Of a stretch of 42,579 bases of DNA, positions 22,599-31,145 are shown piece after piece (positions within the stretch are counted from its first letter, which is position 1; each line of letters begins with the position of its first letter). The position numbers and the translations under genes were made by a program. The notes under the pieces are model-generated. The model was not told where the DNA came from. It was given only the letters and a program-made list of their open reading frames with translations, and ran no database searches. The DNA lies in assembly GCA_018828585.1 (NCBI GenBank), contig JAHJVW010000004.1, positions 1 through 42,579 of the forward strand, given 5' to 3'. The DNA comes from Bacteroidota bacterium (lineage in GTDB: Bacteria; Bacteroidota; Bacteroidia; Sphingobacteriales; Sphingobacteriaceae).

Positions 22599-24694
22599 TA
22601 TTTTACTAATTCTGGGCTTGGCCTAAAAGCTTTCACCTCGTTTAAAAAATCATTTGCCAGTGCTAAATAGTGCTCTGCAAATTTTTGGGAAGGCTCATTT
22701 TTATTGATCTGTAATACCAAATCAGAAAAACTATCTATTTGAAACTCTGGAGCAAAATGCTCATCAAAAGCTTTGATGACCCCAGTCTGCGTACTCTGAT
22801 TCACTCCTTTATCTAGTAGTAAAGCTTTTGCGCCACTTACTAAAGTATTATAAGCATGGTAAATGGCATCTGCCCAAGCCTTTTGCTCATAAGCTTCTAA
22901 AGCCCAACCATATTTTTCCTCTGATTCATAAATTAAGGTCGCCACTAAATCAATCACTACTCCCGCACATTCTCCAACTCCAATCGCGGTCACAAAATTT
23001 TCCTCATGTCCCCAATCCACAAATTCCTCGTCCTTCACAGTAGATTGATCCGCAATGGGTTTCAATAACTGATAAAAATAATCTTTACCCAGATCATCAT
23101 AATAAGCATGAAAAGTTGGGTAGTTAGAAGCCTTAGCATGATAATCATCTAAAATAGCCCTTAAAACATGGGTAGCTCTTTTAGAAGGTACCTTTACTAC
23201 TTTGTCCGCTGCCCTGCCCACACCATCACCTACAATTCCACCTCCTAAAAGCACCTGCACCGCGGGCATTACTTTTCCGTTCACCTTCATGGAACTGCCA
23301 TGAAAACCAATATGCGCCAAGCCATGCTGTCCACAACTGTTCATACAGCCACTGATCTTGATTTTGATTTCTTTGTTATGGATAAAATCGGCATACTCCT
23401 CATAAATCAATGATTCCAACACCCTGGAAAGTTCCATAGAGTTGGAGATTCCCAAATTACAGGTATCAGTTCCGGGGCAAGTGGTCACATCCGCAACGCT
23501 GTCAAATCCGGGTGCCGCCAAATTCAATTCATCCAAGGCCAGGAACAAAGAAGGCAGTGCTTCCTTTCTTACAAATTTCAACAGCAAACCTTGATTAATA
23601 GTAATCCGGATCTCATCAGCAATGAGATGTTTCACGGCTTCTACAAATTTTCTTGCCTGATCTGTTGGAATATCACCGGTTTTCACCTTAATATACACTC
23701 CATAAAAATCTTTCTGCTTTTGCTCAAACACATTGGTAGCCAACCATAAATCGTAAGCTGATTTTTTAGGTAAAGGAACTTCTTCTTCAATAATAGCTAT
23801 TGGGATTTGAGGCTCCGCAATTGCCTCACGGTTTATTTTAAAGGTTTTCACCTTATTGGCGGTTTGTTCCTCTTCCACCAATTTCAGCACTTCCTCAATC
23901 CCCAGTTTGTTCACTAAAAATTTTAAACGGGCTTTATTTCTATTGTTACGCTCGCCATATCTGTCAAACACCCTTAACACCGACTCGGCATAGGGAATAA
24001 TTAAATCTTCATGCAATAACTCATGAACCACATGTGCCAAAGAAGGTTGTGCTCCTAGGCCACCGCCCAAAAGCACTTTAAAACCACGCACTTCTACTCC
24101 GTTTTCTATTTTCACTTTCGGAATAAACCCTAAATCATGAATAAAGGAAAAAGCGGTATCAGCTTCGCTGGAAGAAAAGGAAAATTTGATTTTTCTTCCC
24201 ATCTCCTGGCAAATCGGATTTCTCAGAAAAAATTCAAAAAATGCCTGAGCATAAGGGGAAACATCGAAGGGTTCCGAAGGGTCAATTCCAGCAGTAGGTG
24301 AAGCGGTTACATTTCTTACGGTATTGCCACAGGCTTCCCGTAAGGTAATATCGTCCTGCTCTAATTCAGACCATAATTCTGGCGTACGGTCTAAACTCAC
24401 ATAATGGATCTGTATATCCTGACGGGTAGTTAAGTGCAAATTGGAAGAAGCATATTTATCAGAAATATCGGCAATTTTCAGTAACTGATTAAAGGTCACT
24501 TTACCGAAAGGCAATTTAATTCGCACCATCTGCACCCCTGGCTGGCGTTGGCCATAAATGCCACGGGCCAAACGTAAGCTCCTGAATTTTTCTTCATGGA
24601 TTCTTCCTTCATGAAAAGCTCTGATCTTCTTCTCCAGGTCAATGATATCTTTTTCTACTATCGGATTTTCTAATTCTGTTCTAAAACTCTGCAT
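22598..24694 (-). CDS. Siroheme- and 4Fe-4S-dependent sulfite reductase
   Basis: This enzyme of the nitrite/sulfite reductase family should reduce sulfite to sulfide. The 698-residue protein has two ferredoxin-like/NiSIR repeats, LHLTTRQDIQIHYV (87-100), GNTVRNVTASP, and the cluster ligands Cys406, Cys412, Cys450 and Cys454 in TTCPGTDTCN and SGCMNSCGQ. The genes around it favour sulfite over nitrite as the substrate. It is longer than usual by about 130 C-terminal residues (about 565-698), a mostly helical tail resembling HEPN-like helices. It is the first structural gene of the operon. A terminator and a leader peptide ending in cysteine lie just upstream of its ATG, suggesting attenuation. 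The usual names cysI or sir would both be guesses. Confidence 0.92.
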   Translation of the reverse strand: MQSFRTELENPIVEKDIIDLEKKIRAFHEGRIHEEKFRSLRLARGIYGQRQPGVQMVRIKLPFGKVTFNQLLKIADISDKYASSNLHLTTRQDIQIHYVSLDRTPELWSELEQDDITLREACGNTVRNVTASPTAGIDPSEPFDVSPYAQAFFEFFLRNPICQEMGRKIKFSFSSSEADTAFSFIHDLGFIPKVKIENGVEVRGFKVLLGGGLGAQPSLAHVVHELLHEDLIIPYAESVLRVFDRYGERNNRNKARLKFLVNKLGIEEVLKLVEEEQTANKVKTFKINREAIAEPQIPIAIIEEEVPLPKKSAYDLWLATNVFEQKQKDFYGVYIKVKTGDIPTDQARKFVEAVKHLIADEIRITINQGLLLKFVRKEALPSLFLALDELNLAAPGFDSVADVTTCPGTDTCNLGISNSMELSRVLESLIYEEYADFIHNKEIKIKISGCMNSCGQHGLAHIGFHGSSMKVNGKVMPAVQVLLGGGIVGDGVGRAADKVVKVPSKRATHVLRAILDDYHAKASNYPTFHAYYDDLGKDYFYQLLKPIADQSTVKDEEFVDWGHEENFVTAIGVGECAGVVIDLVATLIYESEEKYGWALEAYEQKAWADAIYHAYNTLVSGAKALLLDKGVNQSTQTGVIKAFDEHFAPEFQIDSFSDLVLQINKNEPSQKFAEHYLALANDFLNEVKAFRPSPELVK

Positions 24695-24706
24695 ATTGTT
24701 TTTGAT

Positions 24707-24738
24707 AAAAAGCCCCTTCTTTTAAAGGAAGAGGCTTT
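24707..24738 (-). terminator. Attenuator-type terminator before sulfite reductase
   Basis: The arms 24709-24719 and 24728-24738 form an 11-bp stem. The one imperfect pair is U-G on the minus strand but C/A on the plus strand, so it is built for minus-strand RNA. A U tract follows. It ends about 13 nt before the sulfite reductase ATG, inside the operon leader. Confidence 0.75.
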
Positions 24739-24800
24739 ACTAACACACTAAAAGAAGACGCTAACAATTACCGTGGTTTAGGTTGATTATAAAGCGTCTT
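24707..24800 (-). promoter_or_regulatory. Leader RNA with alternative hairpins (predicted attenuator)
   Basis: Hairpin 1 pairs AAGACGCU (24800-24793) with AGCGUCUU (24762-24755). A competing 9-bp pairing joins CUUCUUUUA (24757-24749) to UAAAAGAAG (24724-24716), which includes the apical part of the terminator 3' arm. The competing pairing overlaps hairpin 1 by three bases, so the two exclude each other. The leader ORF (24805-24761) runs through hairpin 1. Pairings were read by eye; energies were not computed. Confidence 0.55.
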
Positions 24801-24805
24801 TCCAT
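24761..24805 (-). CDS. Sulfur operon leader peptide, 14 residues, ends in Cys
   Basis: The ORF encodes MERRFIINLNHGNC followed by UAG. Its only cysteine codon (UGU) is the last codon before the stop. The ORF begins at the 5' arm of an 8-bp hairpin and stops within the 3' arm; a terminator and the sulfite reductase gene follow. This layout fits a cysteine-sensing leader peptide, like the amino-acid attenuators of enteric bacteria and the cysteine-linked upstream ORFs described in mycobacteria. No Shine-Dalgarno sequence is seen, which is usual in this phylum. An overlapping 10-codon ORF at 24787-24819 in another frame has no cysteine and seems less likely. Translation is not proven. Confidence 0.5.
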   Translation of the reverse strand: MERRFIINLNHGNC

Positions 24806-24836
24806 TGAAAAACTAACATTTCAATCTTCTAGGAGG

Positions 24837-24844
24837 CAAATATA
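24837..24844 (-). promoter_or_regulatory. Putative -7 box (TATATTTG) of the sulfur operon
   Basis: The minus strand reads TATATTTG, a full match to TAnnTTTG, 32 bp before the leader-peptide ATG. No TTTG is found at -33, which suggests an activator or an overlapping operator. The rest of the 24845-25044 stretch holds only the inverted repeat listed next. Confidence 0.5.
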
Positions 24845-24847
24845 TAT

Positions 24848-24871
24848 AAAGTCTATGTATTTAGTAGATTT
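24848..24871 (-). promoter_or_regulatory. Possible operator upstream of the sulfur operon
   Basis: An imperfect inverted repeat (AAAGTCTA at 24848-24855 and TAGATTT at 24865-24871) lies just upstream of the -7 box, where -33 contacts would be. The Rrf2-family gene at 25543-25986 is a possible binder. The match is short and AT-rich, so it may be chance. Confidence 0.3.
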
Positions 24872-25044
24872 TATTTAAAAAAAATGATTTTACGCCTATT
24901 TATTGATCTAATTGAATGAAATCATATCTAGATCAAAAATTGAAATTAGGGCATTTCGTAATTCTTTCGCAGATAATGTTGACCTCAAAAGCTAAAAAAA
25001 ATATCGCTATCGCAAAAAATTAAACACGAAAAATGATATTATAA

Positions 25045-25437
25045 TTAAGCAGATTTTGGTGCTGGATGGAAAAAAGCGATAGAACCAAATGCGAATGCGA
25101 AAACCGTATAAACAAAAGCAACCACCCAATAAATGTAGGGTAAGTGTATATTAACGAATAATGCTTTAATTAAGGTAATGCTTCCTATAGAAAAATGAGC
25201 AAAGTTTGATATGGATGTTGGTTTATTATAAATTCCACCAATTATACTGTTTCTGCTCATCACATTTAACATTGCTAAAGCAAAATAAAGTACTCCGATA
25301 ATCTGAAAAACAAGTATTAGATTTTGCGTTCTCTCAAATTGTAAATATCCAATAACTTCATCTGGAAGAAATGAAAATATAATGCTTACTGACCCTAACA
25401 CGATAGCACTGGCTGTCATAATAATTTTTGTTTTCAT
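25045..25437 (-). CDS. Small four-helix membrane protein of unknown function
   Basis: This 130-residue protein consists almost wholly of four predicted membrane helices: about 6-25 (TASAIVLGSVSIIFSFLP), 40-60 (LILVFQIIGVLYFALAML), 78-97 and 102-125 (WVVAFVYTVFAFAFGSIAFF). A short polar loop (NVMSRNSIIGGIYNKPTS) joins helices two and three. I do not recognise a family. It lies between the sulfur operon leader and the Rrf2 regulator gene on the same strand, with gaps of more than 100 bp on the Rrf2 side, so it may be a separate unit. A link to sulfur metabolism would be guesswork. Confidence 0.7.
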   Translation of the reverse strand: MKTKIIMTASAIVLGSVSIIFSFLPDEVIGYLQFERTQNLILVFQIIGVLYFALAMLNVMSRNSIIGGIYNKPTSISNFAHFSIGSITLIKALFVNIHLPYIYWVVAFVYTVFAFAFGSIAFFHPAPKSA

Positions 25438-25542
25438 AAAGTTGATGATTTAAGAATTACAATTAGCCTAATTCAGTTTTCTTTTGAAGATTGATATATA
25501 ATTGATTAGAAATTCACACAAATTTAAAATTTGAAACTCATC

Positions 25543-25986
25543 TTAAATGTTAGGATGACTAGAAAGATCTTTTTCTTTAATAATCAAATCAGCAATGGTA
25601 GTTTCTATCAATATCTTTAAGGTTGCGTCACGCACATCTCTAAAGGTATCACGTATCCCGCAACTTTCTTCATCGCGACATTCCTCACATTTTTGATAGA
25701 AATTTAAGCTCACACAAGGCAGCTGAGCTATTGGGCCGCCTGTTAAACGCATGACTTGAACCAAATTGATATCTTTTGGATCTTTAAGTAAAGAATAACC
25801 TCCTCCAGCTCCTTTTTTACTAAACAAAAAGCCAGCATTACGCATTTCCAAAAGAATTTGCTCCAAAAACTTTTTTGGAATATTTTCTTTTTGGGCAATA
25901 GAAAATATATTCATAGAATCTCCACCAAAGTTTTCTCCCAATGCAATTAATGCCCTAATGGCGTATTTTGTCTTTTTGGATAACAA
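25543..25986 (-). CDS. Rrf2 family transcriptional regulator
   Basis: This 147-residue winged-helix regulator starts with MLSKKTKYAIRALIAL, the standard Rrf2 N terminus. That places the start at a TTG codon (25986), because an in-frame stop lies just upstream. The recognition region includes IPKKFLEQILLEMRNAGFLFSKKGAGGGYSL. Four cysteines follow at 91, 100, 103 and 109. IscR and NsrR bind an Fe-S cluster with three conserved cysteines in this region, whereas CymR of Firmicutes uses the same fold without a cluster to control cysteine genes. The proximity to sulfate assimilation, OsmC and metZ genes makes sulfur control plausible but unproven. Confidence 0.9.
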   Translation of the reverse strand: MLSKKTKYAIRALIALGENFGGDSMNIFSIAQKENIPKKFLEQILLEMRNAGFLFSKKGAGGGYSLLKDPKDINLVQVMRLTGGPIAQLPCVSLNFYQKCEECRDEESCGIRDTFRDVRDATLKILIETTIADLIIKEKDLSSHPNI

Positions 25987-26006
25987 ATCTCTTAATTATT
26001 ATGAGC

Positions 26007-26090
26007 ATAAAGCTAAATGCTTAAAGCTCAAAGCTTATTTTAGTTTAATTAGTAAATTAGCTTTATACCTTCGGCTTTAAGCTTTTTGCC
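26007..26090. repeat. Degenerate AAAGCT-word repeat with inverted halves
   Basis: ATAAAGCTAA at 26007-26016 recurs inverted at 26057-26066, and both halves are built of AAAGCT/CTTAAAGC words. It fills the gap between the OsmC stop and the Rrf2 start. The word CTTAAAGC also occurs in the hemL-hemB gap near 38263-38276. Confidence 0.45.
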
Positions 26091-26504
26091 TCAAGATATT
26101 TCTAAAGAATAAGTAATCTCAACACCCCCAGCAGCAAGCATATCATGAACTGAACAATATTTTTTTACTGCTAATTCAGCCGCTTTTTCTGCTTTTTCTT
26201 GATCAATCTTTCCTTTTAGACAGAATAAGATATGAATTTTTGTGAAAATTGTTGGAATCTTTTCACGTCTTTCTCCGCTTACCTCAACTGCAAAATCAGT
26301 TATTTCTTGCCTTTGTTTCTTTAAAATACTGATTAAATCTAAAGAACTACAAGACCCTAAAGCCATCAATACCAATTCCATAGGGCGAACACCTAAACCT
26401 TTTCCGCCAATGGCGTCTGACCCATCTATATGCACTTTTACATTACCGCTTCCTTTGGCTTCAAAATGCACAGCGTCATTTACTCTATTTAATTCTATTT
26501 TCAT
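26091..26504 (-). CDS. OsmC family protein, YhfA-like
   Basis: OsmC-fold proteins are thiol-based; the Ohr and OsmC branches reduce organic peroxides. This 137-residue protein keeps the two conserved cysteines, Cys52 in ALGSCSSLD and Cys117 in KKYCSVHDML. The PMELVLMALGSCSSLD stretch resembles the YhfA branch more than Ohr, and YhfA has no firmly assigned reaction. It lies between the Rrf2 regulator and metZ on the same strand. The flanking gaps of about 100-137 bp contain short-word repeats and no clear promoter. Confidence 0.88.
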   Translation of the reverse strand: MKIELNRVNDAVHFEAKGSGNVKVHIDGSDAIGGKGLGVRPMELVLMALGSCSSLDLISILKKQRQEITDFAVEVSGERREKIPTIFTKIHILFCLKGKIDQEKAEKAAELAVKKYCSVHDMLAAGGVEITYSLEIS

Positions 26505-26641
26505 TATTTTAGATATGAGTATTGAGAAGTGAGATACGAGAATCTTATCAACTCAAATAATTTTCAAATGATTTTAATTTATTAACAAGCCTAATGATCT
26601 TTTAAAATTCTAAAAACCTATTAAACTAACTACCTAACCAA

Positions 26642-27811
26642 CTATTTAGATTTCTCTAAAGCATTTACAACATCTCCAATAATATCTTCAATATTTTCTA
26701 ATCCAATAGAAAGTCTTATACTTCCCGGATAGATCCCAATCTGTGATCTTTCCTCTACTGACAATTTAGAATGAGTGGTAGAGGCAGGGTGCGTGGCAAT
26801 GCTTCTGCTATCCCCTAAATTAGAGGTAATTAAAAACATCTGCAAAGCATCCAGAAATCTTTTTGCCCTTTCAAAACCACCTTTAATTACAAAAGTGACA
26901 ATGCCACCACCTTGTTTCATCTGTTTTTTTGCCAGTTCATATTGTGGGTGGGATTTCAGGTGCGGATAACGTACTACTTCTACCTCCGTACTTTTTTCTA
27001 ATGCCTCCGCAACTGCTAAAGCATTTGCACAATGTCTATCCATACGTAATGGCATGGTCTCTAAACTTTTAGACAACAACCAAGCATTAAAAGCAGACAT
27101 TGCAGGACCGGTATGGCGGATAAAGAACATCATTTCTTTCATTAAATCGGCTCTTCCAACTACCACACCACCTAAAACACGTCCTTGTCCGTCCATATAT
27201 TTGGTAGCAGAATGACTCACGATATCCACTCCGTAAGCAATTGGTTTTTGCAGATAAGGTGTAGCAAAGCAATTATCTACATTGATAATGATATTTGGAT
27301 ATTTCTCTTTGATTTTACACAACCATTCTAAATCTACCAACTCTAAACCTGGATTAGAAGGTGTTTCCAAAAAAATCATCTTGGTATTCGGTTGAATAGC
27401 CGCTTCCAAAGCATCAGAGTTTGCCGCATCAATGTAAGTAGAGGTAATCCCCCAGCGTGGAAACAAAGTAGTCAATAGTTGATGGGTAGAACCGAAAATA
27501 GAGCGAAATGCCACAATATGGTCTCCCGATTTTAGTAATCCTGCAAAAGAGGCAAAAACACCTGCCATTCCAGAAGCAAAAGCTAAACCACCTTCAGCCC
27601 CTTCCATTTCACATACTTTGTCTATAAACTCAGTGGTATTGGGATTTGAATATCTTGAATAAATTATCCCTTCCTGCTCATCAGCAAAAATTGCTCTACC
27701 CTGTTCTGCATCATCAAAAATGAAGCTGGAGGTTAAATACATAGGAGTGGAATGCTCTCTGTTGTAAGACCTTGGTGTTTGCGTTCTGATGAGTTTTGAT
27801 TCTTCTTTCAT
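26642..27811 (-). CDS. metZ: O-succinylhomoserine sulfhydrylase (Cys/Met PLP enzyme)
   Basis: This PLP enzyme of the Cys/Met metabolism family should join sulfide to O-succinylhomoserine, giving homocysteine. The 389-residue protein has the PLP lysine in SHSATKYMDGQGR (Lys204), YSRYSNPNTTEF (51-62), FASGMAGVFAS and ETPSNPGLELVDL. The KYMDGQGR variant, rather than KYIGGHSD as in cystathionine synthases, is what I associate with MetZ. O-acetylhomoserine as substrate cannot be excluded. It would use the sulfide made by the nearby sulfite reductase. A short-word repeat (TCAGTAATCAGATGTCAG type, 27818-27850) precedes it. Confidence 0.87.
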   Translation of the reverse strand: MKEESKLIRTQTPRSYNREHSTPMYLTSSFIFDDAEQGRAIFADEQEGIIYSRYSNPNTTEFIDKVCEMEGAEGGLAFASGMAGVFASFAGLLKSGDHIVAFRSIFGSTHQLLTTLFPRWGITSTYIDAANSDALEAAIQPNTKMIFLETPSNPGLELVDLEWLCKIKEKYPNIIINVDNCFATPYLQKPIAYGVDIVSHSATKYMDGQGRVLGGVVVGRADLMKEMMFFIRHTGPAMSAFNAWLLSKSLETMPLRMDRHCANALAVAEALEKSTEVEVVRYPHLKSHPQYELAKKQMKQGGGIVTFVIKGGFERAKRFLDALQMFLITSNLGDSRSIATHPASTTHSKLSVEERSQIGIYPGSIRLSIGLENIEDIIGDVVNALEKSK

Positions 27812-27885
27812 TCTTTTTAGTTGTCAGTAATCAGATGTCAGAAATCAGATACTTATATAATGAATTATAAAATATTGATTTCTGT

Positions 27886-30696
27886 TCAACTTAATTGGTA
27901 TTTAAATCTCTCTTTTAAATAATGACCTGTAAAAGAGTTTTTATCTTTCGCCAAATCTTCTGGTGTTCCTTCAAAAATTAATTTTCCACCCTCATCGCCA
28001 CCTTCTGGGCCTATATCAATCACCCAGTCTGCGCATTTAATTACGTCCATATTATGTTCAATCACAACGATGGTGTTTCCTTGCTCTATCAAAGCATCGA
28101 AAGATTTCATCAATTTTTTGATATCATGAAAATGCAACCCTGTAGTCGGCTCATCAAAAATAAATAATGTTTGATGACTATTATTTCCTTTTATCAGAAA
28201 AGAGGCCAACTTAATTCTTTGTGCTTCACCACCTGATAATGTATTAGATGATTGCCCTAAATGAACGTATCCTAAACCCACATCCACCAAAGGTTGCAAT
28301 TTATTAACAATTTTATGCTCGTTGCTAAAAAATTCTAAAGCCTCATCAATGGTCATTCCTAGCACTTCCGAAACATTTTTATCCTGATAAGTCACATCTA
28401 AAACATGCTGTTTAAATCGTTTACCATCGCAAGATTCGCATGGCAAATAAATATCTGCCATAAATTGCATCTCAATTTTCACTTCGCCTTCTCCTTGGCA
28501 TACATCACATCTTCCACCCTCCACATTAAAAGAAAAAGCAGAAGGTTTTAATCCACTGGCTTTCGCCGATGCTTGTGAAGCGAACAAACTTCTAATTTCG
28601 TCCCAGGCTTTCACATAGGTTACTGGATTGGATCTTGAGGAACGTCCAATTGGATTTTGATCAACTAATTCAACAGATTGAATTTGATCTGTCGCTCCTT
28701 CAATACCGTCATAGGCGCCCGTTTGCTCTCCAGAATAATTACCGATTACCTTTTGCAATGCAGGATATAAAATTCTTTTTATTAAAGATGTTTTTCCCGA
28801 TCCAGAAACTCCGGTTACGGCTGTTAATATATGAAGTGGGAATTTCACATCAATATTTTGGAGGTTATTTTCTCTAGCTCCTTTGATCTCGATGTACTCT
28901 ATTCCTCTTCTTCTCTTTTTCGGGATTTCGATTTGTTCTTTGCCACTTAAATATTTCCCTGTTAAGCTATGCTCATCTTTTAAAATCTCTTGATAATTCC
29001 CGGCAAAAATTAATTCACCTCCCAAGGTCCCAGCCTCTGGACCAATGTCAATTAAATGATCAGCAGCTTGCATCATTTCTTCTTCATGCTCTACCACTAA
29101 AACAGTATTCCCAATATCTCTTAATGATTTTAAAACGCCTATTAATCGGTTGGTGTCTTTTGGATGGAGCCCAATACTGGGTTCATCTAAGACATATATA
29201 GAGCCAACGAGTGAACTTCCTAATGACGTTGCTAAATTGATACGCTGCGATTCTCCTCCTGATAAAGTATTAGATAATCGATTTAAAGTCAAATAACCCA
29301 AGCCTACTTCGTTCAAAAATAAAATTCTATTGCTAATTTCTAAAATCAATCGCTTTGATATTTTTTGATCCTGATCATTCAAATCTAAATTATTGAAAAA
29401 TATTAAAGCTTTTTTTAAGGGCATTAACACAATATCAGTAATCGAATGTCCAGCAATTTTCACATAGGTAGCATCATGTCTTAAACGACTACCTTGACAG
29501 TCTGGACAAGCAGTTTTTCCGCGGTATCGGGATAGCATCACACGATACTGAATTTTATAGGTTTGCTCTTCCAAATATTTAAAAAAATCATCTAAACCTT
29601 TAAAATATTTATTTCCTTTCCAAAGGAGTTTTTGCTCGGCTTTGGTGAGTTGATTATAGGAACGATGGATGGGAAAGTCGAATTTTGAAGAGTTTTTAAC
29701 TAAAACATCTAGCCATTCTTTCATTTTCTCACCTCGCCACGGTGCAATCGCTCCGTCATAAATAGATTTTGATTTATCAGGAATCACCAGATCCTCATCA
29801 ATACCAATTACTTTCCCAAAGCCTTCACATTTTGGGCAAGCGCCATAAGGGTTATTAAAACTGAAGAAATTAGGGGTTGGTTCTTCAAACTTAATTCCGT
29901 CTAACTCAAATCTATCTGAGAAAAGTTTACGCTCTCCATCAAAATCTACATAACAATCACCTTTTCCCTCAAAAAAAGCAGTTTGAACTGAATCTCCCAT
30001 TCGACTGATAGTCTCGTCTTCTTGGTTGGTCACAATCCTATCTATTAAGATCAGAATTTCATGTTCATCAACAATCTCTTTGTTCTCAATCGATTCGTCC
30101 TCTAAAACTGTCTCAACCTTTTTAATTTCTTTATTAATGACAACTCTAGAAAAACCTTTCTGCAATAGTACAGCTAACTCTTCCTTTAAAGTTCTTTGAT
30201 TGTGAGGATATAGCGGACAAAGAATAGTCACTATACTTTCATCTGGCAAAGCCGATAAATAATTTACCACGTCAGTTACTGAATCCTTTTTAACCATTTC
30301 ACCAGAAACTGGAGAAATAGTTTTTCCAATCCTGCTAAAAAGCAGCTTTAAATAATCGTAAATCTCTGTAGAAGTCCCTACAGTTGAGCGTGGATTAGAA
30401 GTAATCACCTTTTGTTCAATGGCAATAGCCGGAGCAATACCTTTGATATAATCTACTTCTGGCTTATTCATCCTGCCCATAAACTGTCGAGCATAAGAAG
30501 AAAGACTCTCCACGTATCTTCTTTGTCCTTCGGCATAAAGCGTATCGAATGCCAAAGAAGATTTTCCAGAGCCAGACATACCAGTAATAACTACCAGTTG
30601 ATTTTTTGGAATTGCAACGTCAATATTCTTTAAATTATGAACTCTGGCTCCTTTAATAAGAATGTTTTTTTGTGGATCTTGATCTTCTAGTTTCAT
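27886..30696 (-). CDS. uvrA: Excinuclease ABC subunit A
   Basis: UvrA is the damage-scanning ATPase of nucleotide excision repair; it loads UvrB on DNA. The 936-residue protein has two ABC modules: Walker A GMSGSGKS (39-46) and GVSGSGKT in the second half, with signatures LSGGESQRINLA and LSGGEAQRIKLA. The zinc modules are CPKCEGFGK with CPDCQGSR in the first half, and CDVCQGEGEV with CESCDGKRF in the second. The length is normal. The ATG at 30696 gives the usual lead-in to ILIKGARVHNLKNIDV. It is separated from neighbours by clear gaps and is probably transcribed alone. Confidence 0.98.
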   Translation of the reverse strand: MKLEDQDPQKNILIKGARVHNLKNIDVAIPKNQLVVITGMSGSGKSSLAFDTLYAEGQRRYVESLSSYARQFMGRMNKPEVDYIKGIAPAIAIEQKVITSNPRSTVGTSTEIYDYLKLLFSRIGKTISPVSGEMVKKDSVTDVVNYLSALPDESIVTILCPLYPHNQRTLKEELAVLLQKGFSRVVINKEIKKVETVLEDESIENKEIVDEHEILILIDRIVTNQEDETISRMGDSVQTAFFEGKGDCYVDFDGERKLFSDRFELDGIKFEEPTPNFFSFNNPYGACPKCEGFGKVIGIDEDLVIPDKSKSIYDGAIAPWRGEKMKEWLDVLVKNSSKFDFPIHRSYNQLTKAEQKLLWKGNKYFKGLDDFFKYLEEQTYKIQYRVMLSRYRGKTACPDCQGSRLRHDATYVKIAGHSITDIVLMPLKKALIFFNNLDLNDQDQKISKRLILEISNRILFLNEVGLGYLTLNRLSNTLSGGESQRINLATSLGSSLVGSIYVLDEPSIGLHPKDTNRLIGVLKSLRDIGNTVLVVEHEEEMMQAADHLIDIGPEAGTLGGELIFAGNYQEILKDEHSLTGKYLSGKEQIEIPKKRRRGIEYIEIKGARENNLQNIDVKFPLHILTAVTGVSGSGKTSLIKRILYPALQKVIGNYSGEQTGAYDGIEGATDQIQSVELVDQNPIGRSSRSNPVTYVKAWDEIRSLFASQASAKASGLKPSAFSFNVEGGRCDVCQGEGEVKIEMQFMADIYLPCESCDGKRFKQHVLDVTYQDKNVSEVLGMTIDEALEFFSNEHKIVNKLQPLVDVGLGYVHLGQSSNTLSGGEAQRIKLASFLIKGNNSHQTLFIFDEPTTGLHFHDIKKLMKSFDALIEQGNTIVVIEHNMDVIKCADWVIDIGPEGGDEGGKLIFEGTPEDLAKDKNSFTGHYLKERFKYQLS

Positions 30697-31145
30697 CTAA
30701 TCTCTTCCTGATTTCTCGTATTCAATATTAAAATGCGAGCTTTTTTATAGCGATTTGCAAAAATAAGGCTATTATCTGTCTTTTTAGTATTAAGTAGTAA
30801 TTTGACAGCGTATCGACTAATATTTTCAATGTCACTTGGTTGTAATTTAAGGAGTATCTTAAATTTGCGATTAAACTATTTTCAATTTATTGTATCACAT
30901 TAGAAATAAATCACGTAATTAGTTAATATTAACATTCAGTAAACAATTGATTAATTATCATTTCAATGTTATAAACAGTATTAAATATCTCAAAAAAAAC
31001 CTTTGACATTTTATTGTTTTGGTTTTTACAAAAAATTGAGTTTATTTGATTTTAAGATTTAGATTTAACAAAATAAACAAAGCTTATAGAAAAAACTTTA
31101 CTCACACAATTAACTGAATTAGTAGGAATTTAATTAGGAGTAATT
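30697..31145. other. Divergent gap between uvrA and the sigma factor gene
   Basis: This 449-bp stretch has no convincing ORF. A TATTTTTG box on the minus strand (30765-30758), 62 bp before the uvrA ATG, matches TAnnTTTG and is a candidate uvrA promoter. On the plus side the sequence is very AT-rich. A TTTGACA string at 31002-31008 lacks a matching downstream box. I see no hairpin or repeat of note. Confidence 0.4.

Noticed and set aside
24787-24819. Alternative 10-codon leader ORF before sulfite reductase
   Set aside because: It overlaps the 14-codon ORF in another frame, contains no cysteine and stops inside the hairpin loop, so it explains the layout less well.
24695-24844. SAM riboswitch before the sulfur operon
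   Set aside because: The sequence does not show the conserved cores of SAM-I or SAM-II as I know them; the leader peptide and terminator explain it better. A covariance-model search would settle this.
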